Position numbers and translations under genes: made by a program
The notes under the pieces: generated by a model
Database searches by the model: none
What the model was told of the DNA's origin: nothing
What the model saw: the letters and a program-made list of their open reading frames with translations, nothing else
Source of the DNA: JAPWJZ01 sp964575605
GTDB lineage: Bacteria; Pseudomonadota; Alphaproteobacteria; Micavibrionales; UBA2020
NCBI GenBank assembly: GCA_964575605.1
Contig: CAZNRN010000011.1
Coordinates: 1-64,000, forward strand
Direction: 5' to 3'
DNA: 64,000 nucleotides
In this document: in pieces, positions 50,737 to 59,983 of the stretch
Layout: every line of letters starts with the position of its first letter
Position numbering within the stretch: position 1 is the stretch's first letter

Positions 50737-51504
50737 TTACTTGATCTGCACGCTGGTCAGGTATTTAGTCATGTCGTAGTCGAGGAAGATATCGACGTTC
50801 GTTACCTCTCCCTTGAGGAACACGCCGGTGACGTTACGCGAGCCGGTAGTGCGGTCGATACCCATGACGCGCACGCGGATGCGCACGTAAAGGCGGCGGT
50901 CGTTGTTCTTCTGCTGCGTCATGCGGTCGAGCAGTGATTTCGCTTCGTCCACCGGCAGCTTAAGGCGATCGATGGTCAGCGGCTGGTTCAGCACGAAGGT
51001 GTAATAGCCCGGGAATATCGCGCTGGGCGTCAGGTCGTGGCAGAGCCTGCGCACTTTCGGGTCTTCACCTGCAGTGCCGCCGCCTTCGTAAAGGACCATC
51101 GAGCCGACACGCACCATCGCGCTGTTTTTGCCGAGCGGAAAATCCTGCGTTTCGAAGTTATAGCGGTCGAGATAGAGCGTGCCGCTCATCTGGTATTGAA
51201 TGCGGTAGTATTCTTTTTTCGAACCGACGCGGTTGATGATCTGCTGGCGGATCTTGTTCCACTCGAAGTCGTTCTTGTACTTGTCGTAGTAAAGGCCACA
51301 ATACATCAGCTTGGCGTATTCATCGGCGACTTTCGGGTTCTGGATGTCGAGGCCGCCCATCATGATGAGCATCTGCGACAACTCGCGGAAAGTCGGGAGA
51401 GCGAAAGATTCACCCTTGTCACCGCCGACGACTGCAGCGGGCGACGGATTGGAGGCGACAATAGACAGCGCCAGCATCCCCAGAAAGGCAAAAACGAATC
51501 TCAT
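50737..51504 (-). CDS. secreted DUF4852-like protein
   Basis: Start at ATG 51504 gives a signal peptide (MRFVFAFLGMLALSIVASNPSPA); the frame upstream to 51567 would overlap mutY. About 230 residues mature, with ALPTFRELSQMLIMMGGL, YCGLYYDKYKNDFEW, FPGYYTFVLNQPLTI and a C-terminal VTNVDIFLDYDM. The pattern fits DUF4852, family of unknown role. Likely periplasmic. Confidence 0.65.
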   Translation of the reverse strand: MRFVFAFLGMLALSIVASNPSPAAVVGGDKGESFALPTFRELSQMLIMMGGLDIQNPKVADEYAKLMYCGLYYDKYKNDFEWNKIRQQIINRVGSKKEYYRIQYQMSGTLYLDRYNFETQDFPLGKNSAMVRVGSMVLYEGGGTAGEDPKVRRLCHDLTPSAIFPGYYTFVLNQPLTIDRLKLPVDEAKSLLDRMTQQKNNDRRLYVRIRVRVMGIDRTTGSRNVTGVFLKGEVTNVDIFLDYDMTKYLTSVQIK

Positions 51505-51563
51505 TGGTTTTATCCCGAAAAAATCTTTCCCTGACAGCATTTTAGACAGTGTGGGACATTTTC

Positions 51564-52637
51564 TCAAGCACGTTTGGCCGAAGCCAGCTTCACGGCCTTC
51601 TTCATAAGCGTCGGAAGCGCATATTCATCAAGGTTTTTGGCCGTTACCCATACGCCTTGGTGTAGTTTCGCATTTTTCGTATCACTGCCCACCCATATTT
51701 CCAAAACAAGGTCAAAGTGGGTGAAGGTATGCCGCACCTCGGCCCCCAGCGCTTCAAGTTTTTTAAAAGATGATGGCGGCGGCAAGGCCGCGACAGCCGA
51801 TTTGTTTTCAATCCATTCTGTCGTCGGCAGCTGGTACATGCCTTCGTAAAGCCCCTTCCCGCTCCGCTTGTGGATCAGGAATTCGCCCTTGCTGTTCACG
51901 ACCCAATAAACCTTGCCGTAGCGGATCGGACGCGCCGCCTTGGCCAGTTTGCGTGGCAACTCTTCGGCGATGCCAAGCTTTCGCGCCTTGCATTCCTCGC
52001 GCCAGGGGCACAGGCCGCATTTCGGTTTGCGCGGCGTGCAGACGGTCGCGCCCAGCTCCATGAAGCCCTGCGTGAAATCGCCGGGGCTGGTGTTGCCCTC
52101 CGCCAATTTCACGGCGCCTGCGCGGATTGTTTCTTTTGACAGCGGCAGTGGTTCTTCAATGGCAAAGAAGCGCGAGACCACACGTTCCACATTTCCATCA
52201 ACCGCTACTGCAGGCTGGTTAAACGCAATAGACGCAATCGCCGCCGCCGTATAAGGGCCGATGCCGGGCAGTTCCAGCAGCCCCTCCACCGTTTCGGGGA
52301 ACTTGCCACCGTGCTGTTCTGTTACCGCCACCGCGCATTTATGCAGGTTGCGCGCGCGGGCGTAATAGCCAAGCCCCGCCCAGGCTGCGAGAACATCATC
52401 GAGCTTTGCCTTCGCAAGGTCCTGGACCTTCGGCCAGCGGTCGATGAATTTCATGAAGTACGGCCCGACCGTCACCACCGTCGTCTGCTGCAGCATGATT
52501 TCCGACAGCCAGACATGATAGGGGTTTGGCCGCTTGCCCTTCGTCGCGCGCCACGGCATGACGCGCTGGTATCTTGCGAACCAGTCGAGAAGTGCGGTTT
52601 GAAGCGCCTGCACGGGGAGTTTTTTGGCTCTGGACAT
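51564..52637 (-). CDS. mutY: A/G-specific adenine DNA glycosylase
   Basis: Removes adenine mispaired with 8-oxoguanine. 357 residues. The catalytic Glu lies in SEIMLQQTTV and the Asp in VDGNVERVVSR; the helix-hairpin-helix is ELPGIGPYTAAAI; the 4Fe-4S cluster Cys are in CTPRKPKCGLCPWREEC. A C-terminal Nudix-like domain (VYWVVNSKGEFLIHKRSGKGLYEG) recognises 8-oxoG. The family Gln in MLQQTxV is kept, followed by Thr. Divergent from the DUF721 gene. Confidence 0.95.
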   Translation of the reverse strand: MSRAKKLPVQALQTALLDWFARYQRVMPWRATKGKRPNPYHVWLSEIMLQQTTVVTVGPYFMKFIDRWPKVQDLAKAKLDDVLAAWAGLGYYARARNLHKCAVAVTEQHGGKFPETVEGLLELPGIGPYTAAAIASIAFNQPAVAVDGNVERVVSRFFAIEEPLPLSKETIRAGAVKLAEGNTSPGDFTQGFMELGATVCTPRKPKCGLCPWREECKARKLGIAEELPRKLAKAARPIRYGKVYWVVNSKGEFLIHKRSGKGLYEGMYQLPTTEWIENKSAVAALPPPSSFKKLEALGAEVRHTFTHFDLVLEIWVGSDTKNAKLHQGVWVTAKNLDEYALPTLMKKAVKLASAKRA

Positions 52638-52666
52638 ACCCCTTTAAATAGCCATACTCTGCCACT

Positions 52667-53161
52667 ATGACAACCGGAAACCGCCCGCGCCCGCTCTCGG
52701 ACCTCGTGCCCGCACTGACGAAGCCCATCTTCGGCAGCAAGAACCTCTTGTTCGGCAAGATGGTGGCGGGATGGGCGCAGATCGCGGGAGCCGATATCGC
52801 CGCGCGCGCGGTGCCGCTGGAGATGAAATTCCAGCGGAAGGCCGAGAAGGAAAAGAACGGGTCGCCGCAGGCCGTGCTGGTCGTCGCCGTCTCGCCCGCC
52901 TTTGCGCTGGAGTTCAGCTACCAGAAAAGCCTGCTCATTGAGCGGCTGAATATGTTCTTTGGCTATCAAGCCATCAAGGACATCAAGATCATCCAGAATT
53001 CAGAGATTATGGATAATAAAAAGCCCGCGAAAGCCAAAACCCGCCCCGTAACGTTGCAGGAACAGCAGAACATCGACGCCATCACGGCGAATGTTCAAGA
53101 TAACGATTTACAAACTGCGTTAAAAAATCTAGGAAAAGCAATCGCCTCGCGCAAGGAATAG
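52667..53161 (+). CDS. DUF721/DciA-like protein
   Basis: 164 residues. The core KMVAGWAQIAGADIAARAVPLE, a strand with KNGSPQAVLVVAVSPAFALEFSYQ and LNMFFGYQAIKDI match the DUF721 (DciA-type) domain, which in many bacteria loads the replicative helicase. The C-terminal 45 residues are a Lys/Gln-rich extension (ITANVQDNDLQTALKNLG). Head to head with mutY, 29 bases apart. Confidence 0.8.
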   Translation: MTTGNRPRPLSDLVPALTKPIFGSKNLLFGKMVAGWAQIAGADIAARAVPLEMKFQRKAEKEKNGSPQAVLVVAVSPAFALEFSYQKSLLIERLNMFFGYQAIKDIKIIQNSEIMDNKKPAKAKTRPVTLQEQQNIDAITANVQDNDLQTALKNLGKAIASRKE

Positions 53162-53211
53162 CCCTTAGCGCCGGCTTTCAGTTAAGTAAAAAGAATTAAC
53201 AAGGTGCATTA

Positions 53212-53781
53212 ATGGCCAAAGTAGCCGCAAACACCCTCCGCAAGGGTATGGTCGTCGAATACAACAACAAGCTGTGGGTGGTGATGGAAAACGAACTCCG
53301 CTCCCCCGGCAAAGGCGCCGCTGTGGCGCAGGTCGTCATGCGCGACATCCAGAACGGCACGAAAATGGATATCCGCTTCGCGACCCAGGACATGGTCGAA
53401 CGCGCGCGCGTTGACGAAGAAGAATATCAGTATCTCTACAACGACGGTAACCACTACACCTTCATGCACACCGAGACCTTCGAGCAGGTCATCGTGGACA
53501 AGGAACTGATCGGCGAACCCGCACAGTTCCTGCAAGAAAACATGATCTGTATCCTGCAGATGAACGAAGGCAAGCCCCTTTCCGTCACGCTGCCTGAAAC
53601 CGTCACGATGACGATCACCGAGGCAGACCCCGTTGTGAAGGGCCAGACTGCTTCTTCGTCGTACAAGCCCGCCGTGCTGGAAAACGGCGCGCGCGTGCTG
53701 GTGCCGCCGCATATCGAAAGCGGCACGCGCATCGTCGTGCGCACCGAAGACGCTTCCTACGTCGAACGCGCGAAAGACTAA
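53212..53781 (+). CDS. efp: elongation factor P
   Basis: 189 residues, three beta-barrel domains. Relieves ribosome stalling at polyproline. Conserved SPGKG puts Lys34 at the tip that is modified by EpmA-type enzymes in other bacteria. C-terminal GASVQVPLFIxxG-type segment here is GARVLVPPHIESGTRI. No modification genes are in the window. Relevant locally: the OmpA-like protein at 54626 is very Pro-rich. Confidence 0.96.
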   Translation: MAKVAANTLRKGMVVEYNNKLWVVMENELRSPGKGAAVAQVVMRDIQNGTKMDIRFATQDMVERARVDEEEYQYLYNDGNHYTFMHTETFEQVIVDKELIGEPAQFLQENMICILQMNEGKPLSVTLPETVTMTITEADPVVKGQTASSSYKPAVLENGARVLVPPHIESGTRIVVRTEDASYVERAKD

Positions 53782-53786
53782 CCACC

Positions 53787-54617
53787 ATGGCTACTGCACG
53801 ACGCTCCCCGCATATGAACGTAATGGCGGAGGCCGCCGAAAAGGCGGGCCGTGCCCTTATCCGCGACTTCGGGGAGGTCGAGCACCTGCAGGTCTCGCGC
53901 AAAGGCCCGGGCGATTTCGTTTCCGCCGCAGACCACAAGGCGGAAAAGATCATCATGGAAACCCTGCTGAAGGGCCGCCCTTCGTATGGTTTCGTGATGG
54001 AAGAGTCGGGCGTCAAGAAAGGCACCGATAAAAGCCACAAGTGGATCATCGATCCGCTGGACGGCACGACCAACTTCCTTCACGGCATCCCGCAATGGGC
54101 AGTTTCGATCGCACTGGAAAAAGACGGCGAAGTGATGGCCGGCCTGGTCTATGACCCGATTAAAGACGAGATGTTCACCGCCGAAAAAGGCACCGGCGCT
54201 TTCATGAACAACCGCCGCATCCGCGTCTCGGGCCGTAGCGTCATGGCTGACAGCCTCATCGCTATCGGCGGCGCGCGCGTGGGCAACAAGACCTACCGCC
54301 AGTACATGGATGAAGTCGAAGCAGTGACCGCTTCCGTGGCCGGCACACGCCGTCCGGGCGCAGCCTCGCTCGACCTCTGCTATGTCGCAGCGGGCCGCTT
54401 CGAAGGCTTCTGGGAGCGCGAGCTCAACGCATGGGACGTCGCAGCTGGCGCGCTCATCGTCAAGGAAGCGGGCGGAGTCGTCACCGACCTCGACGGCGGG
54501 AAAGATTACGTTTACGGCCGTAGCATCCTCGTCGGCAACGGCGCTATCCACGCCGAACTGATGAAAAAGGTGCAGGCCGTCGGCAAGGAAACCAAGAAAG
54601 TCAAATCGGCTTCATAG
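53787..54617 (+). CDS. inositol monophosphatase family protein (SuhB-like)
   Basis: 276 residues. Metal-dependent phosphatase motifs: EESG at about 72, IDPLDGTTNFLHGIPQWAVSI, and the C-terminal AWDVAAGALIVKEAGG. In E. coli SuhB has this fold and also aids rRNA transcription. Starts 5 bases after efp, as in other alphaproteobacteria. Substrate (inositol phosphate, PAP or other) cannot be read from sequence. Confidence 0.92.
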   Translation: MATARRSPHMNVMAEAAEKAGRALIRDFGEVEHLQVSRKGPGDFVSAADHKAEKIIMETLLKGRPSYGFVMEESGVKKGTDKSHKWIIDPLDGTTNFLHGIPQWAVSIALEKDGEVMAGLVYDPIKDEMFTAEKGTGAFMNNRRIRVSGRSVMADSLIAIGGARVGNKTYRQYMDEVEAVTASVAGTRRPGAASLDLCYVAAGRFEGFWERELNAWDVAAGALIVKEAGGVVTDLDGGKDYVYGRSILVGNGAIHAELMKKVQAVGKETKKVKSAS

Positions 54618-54625
54618 GAGTTGAG

Positions 54626-56596
54626 ATGACCAAACATAAATTATTCCTCGGTGCGGCCGTCATGGCCCTTATGATCGGCAGCGCATCGCCCGCCGGCGCG
54701 CAGTATTACACCAATTACAAGCCTAACGACAAACCCTCGGTCGAAGTCGACATGGGTGTCCTTGACGGCACCGACGAACCGCAGCGCGACACTGCGCCGG
54801 GATACGTCCCGCCCGTCGCGCGCGAACAGCTTCCTGTGGCCGAAGCGCTGACGGTCGAACCCGAACCGGAAGCGGTTCCCGTGCAGGAACCTGCTCCTGC
54901 GCCCCAGCCCGTGGTCACACGTGTGCTGAAACCCTCCGGCCCGCCGCCTGTGCCGAAAGTTGAAGAAGTGGCGGAACAGGCTCCGCCTCCGTACGTTGCT
55001 GCTGAACCAGCGCCTGTCGCTGCACAAGCTCCGGCGCCGCGCGCCGTGCGCCACTATCCGGACAAGCCTTATCGCCCTTACCTGACGACTCCCGTGGCCA
55101 AAGCGCCTTCGGCCAAGCCTGCGCCGCAAGTGGCGCAGCCTGCCCCGGTACGTTCCTATCCGCCCGCGCCCGTGGCAAAGGTTGTCGAAGCGCCCCTGCC
55201 TGTCCCTGCGCCGGTTCCCGCGCCGCAGCCTGTACGTTCATATCCGCCGCAGGTGGCAGCGCCGAACGAAATCGAACCGCCCGCCTCCCTTGCGCCTGCG
55301 CCGAAACCGGAAAGCGTCGAATGGGATGAACCCGTGCCGGTTCCCGCGCTCGCGCCTACGCCTGCGCCGCAAGTGGCTGAAAAGCCCCTGCCGAAACCCG
55401 TGCACAAACCCGCGGTGGCCAAGCAGTCCCCCTCGGTCGTCGATGATCCGTCTTACAAGCCCGATTACAGCGGCTATTATAAATCCGGCGCGCCTGTGCC
55501 CGCCGCCGTCGCGAACCTCGCGCCCAAACATCCGCAGCCCAAGCCCGAAACGCCGCCCGCACCGAAAGCGGTCGAATCCAAGGTTGCAGTTGCGCCTGCA
55601 CCCGTCCCGCCTGCGCCGCTGCCCAAGCCGCAGCCCGCGCCCGTGATGGACGAACCGAAATCCGCGCCGAAGCTGGACCCGCTGCCTGAAATCGCGACGG
55701 AGAAAAGCATCGAGCAGGACATGCCGCCCGCCGCAGAGATCGTGCCGCTGCCGGAAACAAATATGGCCGAAGCGAAACCGGCCGTTGCGCCCGCTTCGAA
55801 AATCGTCTCGATGCCTGAACGTGCCTCGACCCCTGCGCCCTCTTACCAGCAGCCGCGTGCGGCCACGAAAATCATTTCCTATCCTGACAGCACAGTCGTC
55901 GCGCGCCCCGCGCAGCCTGTCTACCAATCCGGCCCAGCCTTGACGCCCGAACTGGCGGAAAAACAGCTGGAAGAAAAACCGGCTGAAAAAATCGTTTCGG
56001 TGCGGCAGCCTGCGCCCAAGCCGCAGCCCTCCCCCGCGCCGGTCGAGGGAAACCTGACCACCCCGCCCGCTGAACAGGTTGTCATCCCTGCCAAGCGCGA
56101 CCCCGCCCCGCCCGCCGCTCTGGCAGCGGCAAGCGAAGGCAAGGAAGAAAGCATCATCCCGCCCCCGCGCCCCGAGGCAGGCAAGACAGACATTTCGAAG
56201 CTCGCCGCCGAGATCGATGGCGCGACGGCAGAAATGGCAACGGCGCCGAAGATGGAAGAGCCGAAACTGCCTGTCGTCCCTTCGCTGTCAGACCTGACGC
56301 TTGATTTCAGCGGCGATTCAATCGACCTGACCGGTCCCTCCCAGCGCAAGCTGGACGGCGTCGTGCGGCAGATGGCCGACCTCGTCGACGGAGGCCGCCT
56401 GCAGGTGCGCAGCTACGCCACCGGCGAGGAAGGCAGCAAGTCGAGCGCCCGCCGCATTTCACTGGCGCGCGCGCTGTCCGTGCGTTCATACCTGATGGAA
56501 AAGGGCGTCACCGCCAAGCGCATCGACGTCCGCGCGCTGGGCGCCGAGACGGACCGCAACCCGCTCGACCGCGTCGATTTAATCTTCCAGAAGTAA
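54626..56596 (+). CDS. secreted OmpA-family protein with long Pro/Ala linker
   Basis: 656 residues. Signal peptide (residues 1-25, cut after GA/QYY), a short conserved N-terminal part (NYKPNDKPSVEVDMGVLDG), about 500 residues very rich in Pro, Ala, Lys and Val with recurring VRSYPP, KPAP and APVP units, and a C-terminal OmpA-like peptidoglycan-binding domain (LDFSGDSIDLT, LQVRSYATG, ISLARALSVRSYLMEKGV, RIDVRALG, NPLDRVDLIF). The linker could span the periplasm. Its stop abuts the ABC transporter stop on the other strand. Confidence 0.8.
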   Translation: MTKHKLFLGAAVMALMIGSASPAGAQYYTNYKPNDKPSVEVDMGVLDGTDEPQRDTAPGYVPPVAREQLPVAEALTVEPEPEAVPVQEPAPAPQPVVTRVLKPSGPPPVPKVEEVAEQAPPPYVAAEPAPVAAQAPAPRAVRHYPDKPYRPYLTTPVAKAPSAKPAPQVAQPAPVRSYPPAPVAKVVEAPLPVPAPVPAPQPVRSYPPQVAAPNEIEPPASLAPAPKPESVEWDEPVPVPALAPTPAPQVAEKPLPKPVHKPAVAKQSPSVVDDPSYKPDYSGYYKSGAPVPAAVANLAPKHPQPKPETPPAPKAVESKVAVAPAPVPPAPLPKPQPAPVMDEPKSAPKLDPLPEIATEKSIEQDMPPAAEIVPLPETNMAEAKPAVAPASKIVSMPERASTPAPSYQQPRAATKIISYPDSTVVARPAQPVYQSGPALTPELAEKQLEEKPAEKIVSVRQPAPKPQPSPAPVEGNLTTPPAEQVVIPAKRDPAPPAALAAASEGKEESIIPPPRPEAGKTDISKLAAEIDGATAEMATAPKMEEPKLPVVPSLSDLTLDFSGDSIDLTGPSQRKLDGVVRQMADLVDGGRLQVRSYATGEEGSKSSARRISLARALSVRSYLMEKGVTAKRIDVRALGAETDRNPLDRVDLIFQK

Positions 56597-58363
56597 TCAG
56601 CTGGCCTTCAAATCCAGTTGCAGCCGCGCGAGGTGGGTGTAAAGCGCATCCGTGCCATACAATTCCGCATGTGTGCCTTCCGCCGCCACGCGGCCTTTAT
56701 CTAGCACGATAATGCGGCTGGCATTCTGCACGGTCGACAGGCGGTGCGCGATGATGAGCGTCGTGCGGCCATGCATCAGGTGGCGCAGGGCGTCATGGAC
56801 GGCGACTTCGTTGGCGGCATCAAGCGATGATGTCGCCTCATCCAGCAGCAAAATCTTGGCGTCTTTCAGTATCGCACGGGCGATGGCGATGCGTTGTTTC
56901 TGGCCGCCGGAAAGGCGGTTACCGCGCTCACCCACCATCGTCGCATAACCCTGCGGCAGCGCAGCGATGAATTCATGCGCCTGCGCAAGCTCTGCGGCGC
57001 GGCGGACTTCTTCATCCGTCGCTTCGGGCCTTGCAATGCGAATATTATCGGCGACGGACATCGAGAAAATCGCAGGATCCTGCGCCACGACGCTCAAGTG
57101 CCGGCGGACTTCTGAAGGGTCATGCATCGCGGTATCTAGCCCGTCGATGATGATACGTCCCGCAAGCGGATCGTAGAAGCGCTGCAGCAGCTGGAACACC
57201 GTCGTCTTGCCAGCCCCGCTGGGGCCGACCAACGCCACAGCTTCACCCTCGTTCACCTTGAACGACACATCCTTGAGTGCGTCGATATCGGGGCGCGTCG
57301 GGTATTTAAACCCTACGCCTTCGAAAGCAACAGTGCCCGCAATCTTCAGCGGCATGGGCGCGCCAGTAGTTTTCAACGCCGGTCGCGTATTGAGCAGGGC
57401 GGTAATACGGTCGGCAGCCCCGCTCGCACGACTGAAATCGGTCAAAGCCTCTGACAGCGCCGTCACTGCGGCGGCGACAACAGCAGCATAAAAGATAAAG
57501 GCCGACAGGTCGCCCGCCGACATTTTTCCGGTGAGGACCTGATGCCCGCCCGACCAGAGCACAAGGCCGATCGCGCCAAAGACGGTGAAAATGACATAGG
57601 ACGTCAAAAACGCCCGTGCACTGACATATTTCATCGCCGCGTTGAAAACATCTTCCGCCAGAATGCCGAACCGTTTTGCCGCTTCACCTTCATAACCGAA
57701 GGATTGTATCGTCTGCACCCCCTGCAGCGTTTCCTGCCCGTATGCGCTGGTATCGCCGAGACGCGCCTGTGAATCGCGGCTGCGCGCGCGCACGCGGCGG
57801 CCGAACCAGATGATGGGCCCGATCACCAGCGGCACCGCCAGCAGCACATAGCCCGTCAGCGCAGGGCTGACGACACAGAGCATGGCGATACCGCCCAGGC
57901 ACATCAGGCCGTGGCGGAAGGCCATGGGCAGGTTCATGGTAATCACCATCTGCAAGACCGTCGTATCTGCAGTGATGCGCGACACCTGGTCGCCGGTCTT
58001 TTGCTGTTCGAAGAACGACGGGTCTAGGGTCAGCAGATGGTTATAGATTTTCTTGCGAAGGTCGGCGATGACACGCTCGGCCACGAAATAGACCAGTTTC
58101 ATACGCAGGTACACCGCCCCCGCCATCAGCAGGATAACCGCCAGCAAAGCCAGCAGCGCGTGGTTCAGCACCTGCCCCGTGCCGTCGGCAAAGGCGCGGT
58201 CGACGATATTGCGCAGGCCCCAGCCGATCGCCAGCGTCATCACGGCCGACACCGCCATGCCCGTAACCCCCCCCGCCAGCCGCAGGCGATAGGGCCTGAG
58301 CAGCGGCCAGAGCAGCCTCAGCGGCTTCTGGGCCTGTTTTTTATCGGGGATTTCGGTTTCCAT
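56597..58363 (-). CDS. ABC-type exporter, MsbA-like half-transporter
   Basis: 588 residues: six membrane helices (about 30-305) fused to an ATPase. Walker A GPSGAGKTT near 380, Q loop SVVAQDP, signature LSGGQKQR, Walker B ILLLDEATSSLD, switch His in IIAHRLS. The membrane domain has FFEQQKTGDQVSRITADT, usual for MsbA, LmrA and related multidrug or lipid exporters. Substrate unknown. Convergent with the OmpA gene without a gap. Confidence 0.9.
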   Translation of the reverse strand: METEIPDKKQAQKPLRLLWPLLRPYRLRLAGGVTGMAVSAVMTLAIGWGLRNIVDRAFADGTGQVLNHALLALLAVILLMAGAVYLRMKLVYFVAERVIADLRKKIYNHLLTLDPSFFEQQKTGDQVSRITADTTVLQMVITMNLPMAFRHGLMCLGGIAMLCVVSPALTGYVLLAVPLVIGPIIWFGRRVRARSRDSQARLGDTSAYGQETLQGVQTIQSFGYEGEAAKRFGILAEDVFNAAMKYVSARAFLTSYVIFTVFGAIGLVLWSGGHQVLTGKMSAGDLSAFIFYAAVVAAAVTALSEALTDFSRASGAADRITALLNTRPALKTTGAPMPLKIAGTVAFEGVGFKYPTRPDIDALKDVSFKVNEGEAVALVGPSGAGKTTVFQLLQRFYDPLAGRIIIDGLDTAMHDPSEVRRHLSVVAQDPAIFSMSVADNIRIARPEATDEEVRRAAELAQAHEFIAALPQGYATMVGERGNRLSGGQKQRIAIARAILKDAKILLLDEATSSLDAANEVAVHDALRHLMHGRTTLIIAHRLSTVQNASRIIVLDKGRVAAEGTHAELYGTDALYTHLARLQLDLKAS

Positions 58364-58592
58364 GATGGTGACCTGACACGGCCGGATTTAACAATTGAGA
58401 CGCCTTGCCTGGCCCAGTTTGCGAATTATGTAAAATAATACACTTGTAGGGGCAAGCCCTGCCCGTGAGATTGGCCTAATAACCGCCAAAGTCAACAAAT
58501 TGCTTGCACATTACGCTAAATGAAGGTATTTAAACCAACCTGTGGCGCCTTCCGACCGAACGGCAGCCCATCGAATTTATGAGGAGCTGGCT

Positions 58593-58901
58593 ATGAAAGA
58601 GAACATCCATCCCGACTATCATGAGATCAAAGTCATCATGACGGACGGCACCGAATACACGACGCGCAGCTGCTGGGGCAAGCCCGGCGACACCATGCGC
58701 CTCGACACCGACCCCCTGACGCACCCGGCCTGGACCGGCGGCGCAGCCAAGGTCACCGAAAAAGGCCGCCTCGCGAAATTCGGCAACAAATATGCCGGTC
58801 TCGGCGTTGCTGCAGCCGACCTCGCCAACGCCGCGCTGGAAAAGCAGGCTGAAGCGAAGAAAGAAGCTGCTGCCAAGAAAGAAGCAGCTGGCAAGAAGTA
58901 A
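58593..58901 (+). CDS. rpmE: 50S ribosomal protein L31 (C-minus type)
   Basis: 102 residues from ATG 58593, set by GAGGAG upstream. KENIHPDYHEIKVIMTDGTEY is the typical alphaproteobacterial bL31 start. The zinc CxxC pair of the C-plus type is missing (only one Cys, in TRSCWG), so it does not need zinc. A C-terminal Ala/Lys/Glu-rich tail of about 30 residues is added. Terminator follows. Confidence 0.95.
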   Translation: MKENIHPDYHEIKVIMTDGTEYTTRSCWGKPGDTMRLDTDPLTHPAWTGGAAKVTEKGRLAKFGNKYAGLGVAAADLANAALEKQAEAKKEAAAKKEAAGKK

Positions 58902-58921
58902 TCCTTCTTACCCCCTTCAAA

Positions 58922-58955
58922 AAAACCGCCCGCGGGTCACCCGGGCGGTTTTTTG
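58922..58955 (+). terminator. rho-independent terminator after rpmE
   Basis: 10-bp stem AAACCGCCCG (58922-58931) with CGGGCGGTTT (58941-58950), followed by TTTTTTG. Confidence 0.9.
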
Positions 58956-59083
58956 TTGCCCCCCTTTATTTGTTGCCCTCATGTATTTTATGTCCAACAG
59001 CCCGATATCAAGATACTGAAATTCAAGGCAAAAAATTGTTGTGATCCTGACTGATCCAATTGTCTAAACCTGCCGTACAAATC

Positions 59084-59186
59084 ACGAAGGACAGGAGGTG
59101 CCCATTGTGGGGCCTTCGCGATGTCCTTCCGGCCTGCCCGTAAGGGAGGTTCGCTTAAAACCTGATATTGCTCAAAGGAGAGTATC
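59084..59186 (+). promoter_or_regulatory. ROSE-like RNA thermometer in the Hsp20 leader
   Basis: Final hairpin 59164-59186: GATA pairs with TATC, and TTGCT (59168-59172) pairs across a 3-base loop with the Shine-Dalgarno AGGAG (59176-59180), including the ROSE-typical G-G opposition. Upstream stems: GAAGGACA (59086-59093) with TGTCCTTC (59122-59129), and CCTGCCC-GTAA-GGGAGG (59133-59149). Such elements melt with heat and release the ribosome site. Confidence 0.75.
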
Positions 59187-59693
59187 ATGCATACACTCGA
59201 TTTTACCCCTCTTTTCCGTTCCACCGTTGGCTTTGACCGCCTCTCGCAGATGCTGGAGTCGAGCCTGGTTTCCGATCAGGGCACCGCTTACCCGCCCTAT
59301 AACATCGTGAAGCTGGATGACGACAATTACCGCATCACTATGGCCGTCGCCGGGTTCGCGGAAAAAGACATCGACATCACCGCTAAAGAAAACCAGCTGA
59401 TCGTCAGCGGCAAAGCTGCACCGCGTACCGAGAAGAAAGACACCGTCTTCCTGCACCGCGGCATTGCCGAACGTGCGTTCGAAAGGCGCTTCCAGCTGGC
59501 AGACCATATCCGCGTCTCGGGCGCGAGCCTCGACAACGGCCTCCTGAACGTCGACCTCGTGCGCGAAATTCCGGAAGCTGCCAAGCCGCGGAAAATCGCT
59601 ATCGCTAACGGGCAGGGCAACAGCGCCAAAGTCCTTGATCAAAAGAAGGACGACGAAACGGGGGAAGCGAAGGGTTCTTGCGGCGCCTGCTAA
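59187..59693 (+). CDS. small heat-shock protein of the Hsp20/IbpA type
   Basis: 168 residues. N-terminal LFRSTVGFDRLSQMLE (IbpA-like), alpha-crystallin domain at about 30-125 (YNIVKLDDDNYRITMAVAGF, KDIDITAKENQLIVSG, GIAERAFERRFQLADHI, ASLDNGLLNVDL) and the IxI-type KIAIAN tail motif. Binds unfolding proteins. Ends in a Cys pair (SCGAC). Preceded by a ROSE-like leader, so heat induction is likely at translation. Confidence 0.93.
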   Translation: MHTLDFTPLFRSTVGFDRLSQMLESSLVSDQGTAYPPYNIVKLDDDNYRITMAVAGFAEKDIDITAKENQLIVSGKAAPRTEKKDTVFLHRGIAERAFERRFQLADHIRVSGASLDNGLLNVDLVREIPEAAKPRKIAIANGQGNSAKVLDQKKDDETGEAKGSCGAC

Positions 59694-59766
59694 GGCAGCT
59701 GCTACCGCAGAACCATAACGCACCACACCCCTGCAGCCCGTAACCTGCAGGGCCCCCGGCTAGAAG

Positions 59767-59800
59767 ACGCCCCGGTTTAACCCCCCGGGGCGTTTTCATT
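59767..59800 (+). terminator. rho-independent terminator after the Hsp20 gene
   Basis: 9-bp stem acgccccgg (59767-59775) with ccggggcgt (59785-59793), then TTTTCATTTT. Confidence 0.85.
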
Positions 59801-59884
59801 TTCGCTCGCTTGATATCCGTCAAGATGGGGCAAACCCGCGCCCACTATCCTGTAATAAAATTATTATCGTTACAGGAGGTTTAC

Positions 59885-59983
59885 ATGAAATCGATTGATG
59901 CCAAAGCGCTCGCCTTCGCCCTTATCGGCACGGCGATATTTTACGGCGCTGTTTATTTCATTGTGACATATCCGGCGCGCTGA
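59885..59983 (+). CDS. membrane microprotein, 32 aa
   Basis: Strong AGGAGG at spacing 5, then MKSIDAKALAFALIGTA and a membrane helix (about 8-28) with aromatic residues, ending YPAR. The strong ribosome site and an upstream AT-rich gap argue for a real gene. The stop is one base before the convergent ankyrin gene. Function unknown. Confidence 0.6.
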   Translation: MKSIDAKALAFALIGTAIFYGAVYFIVTYPAR

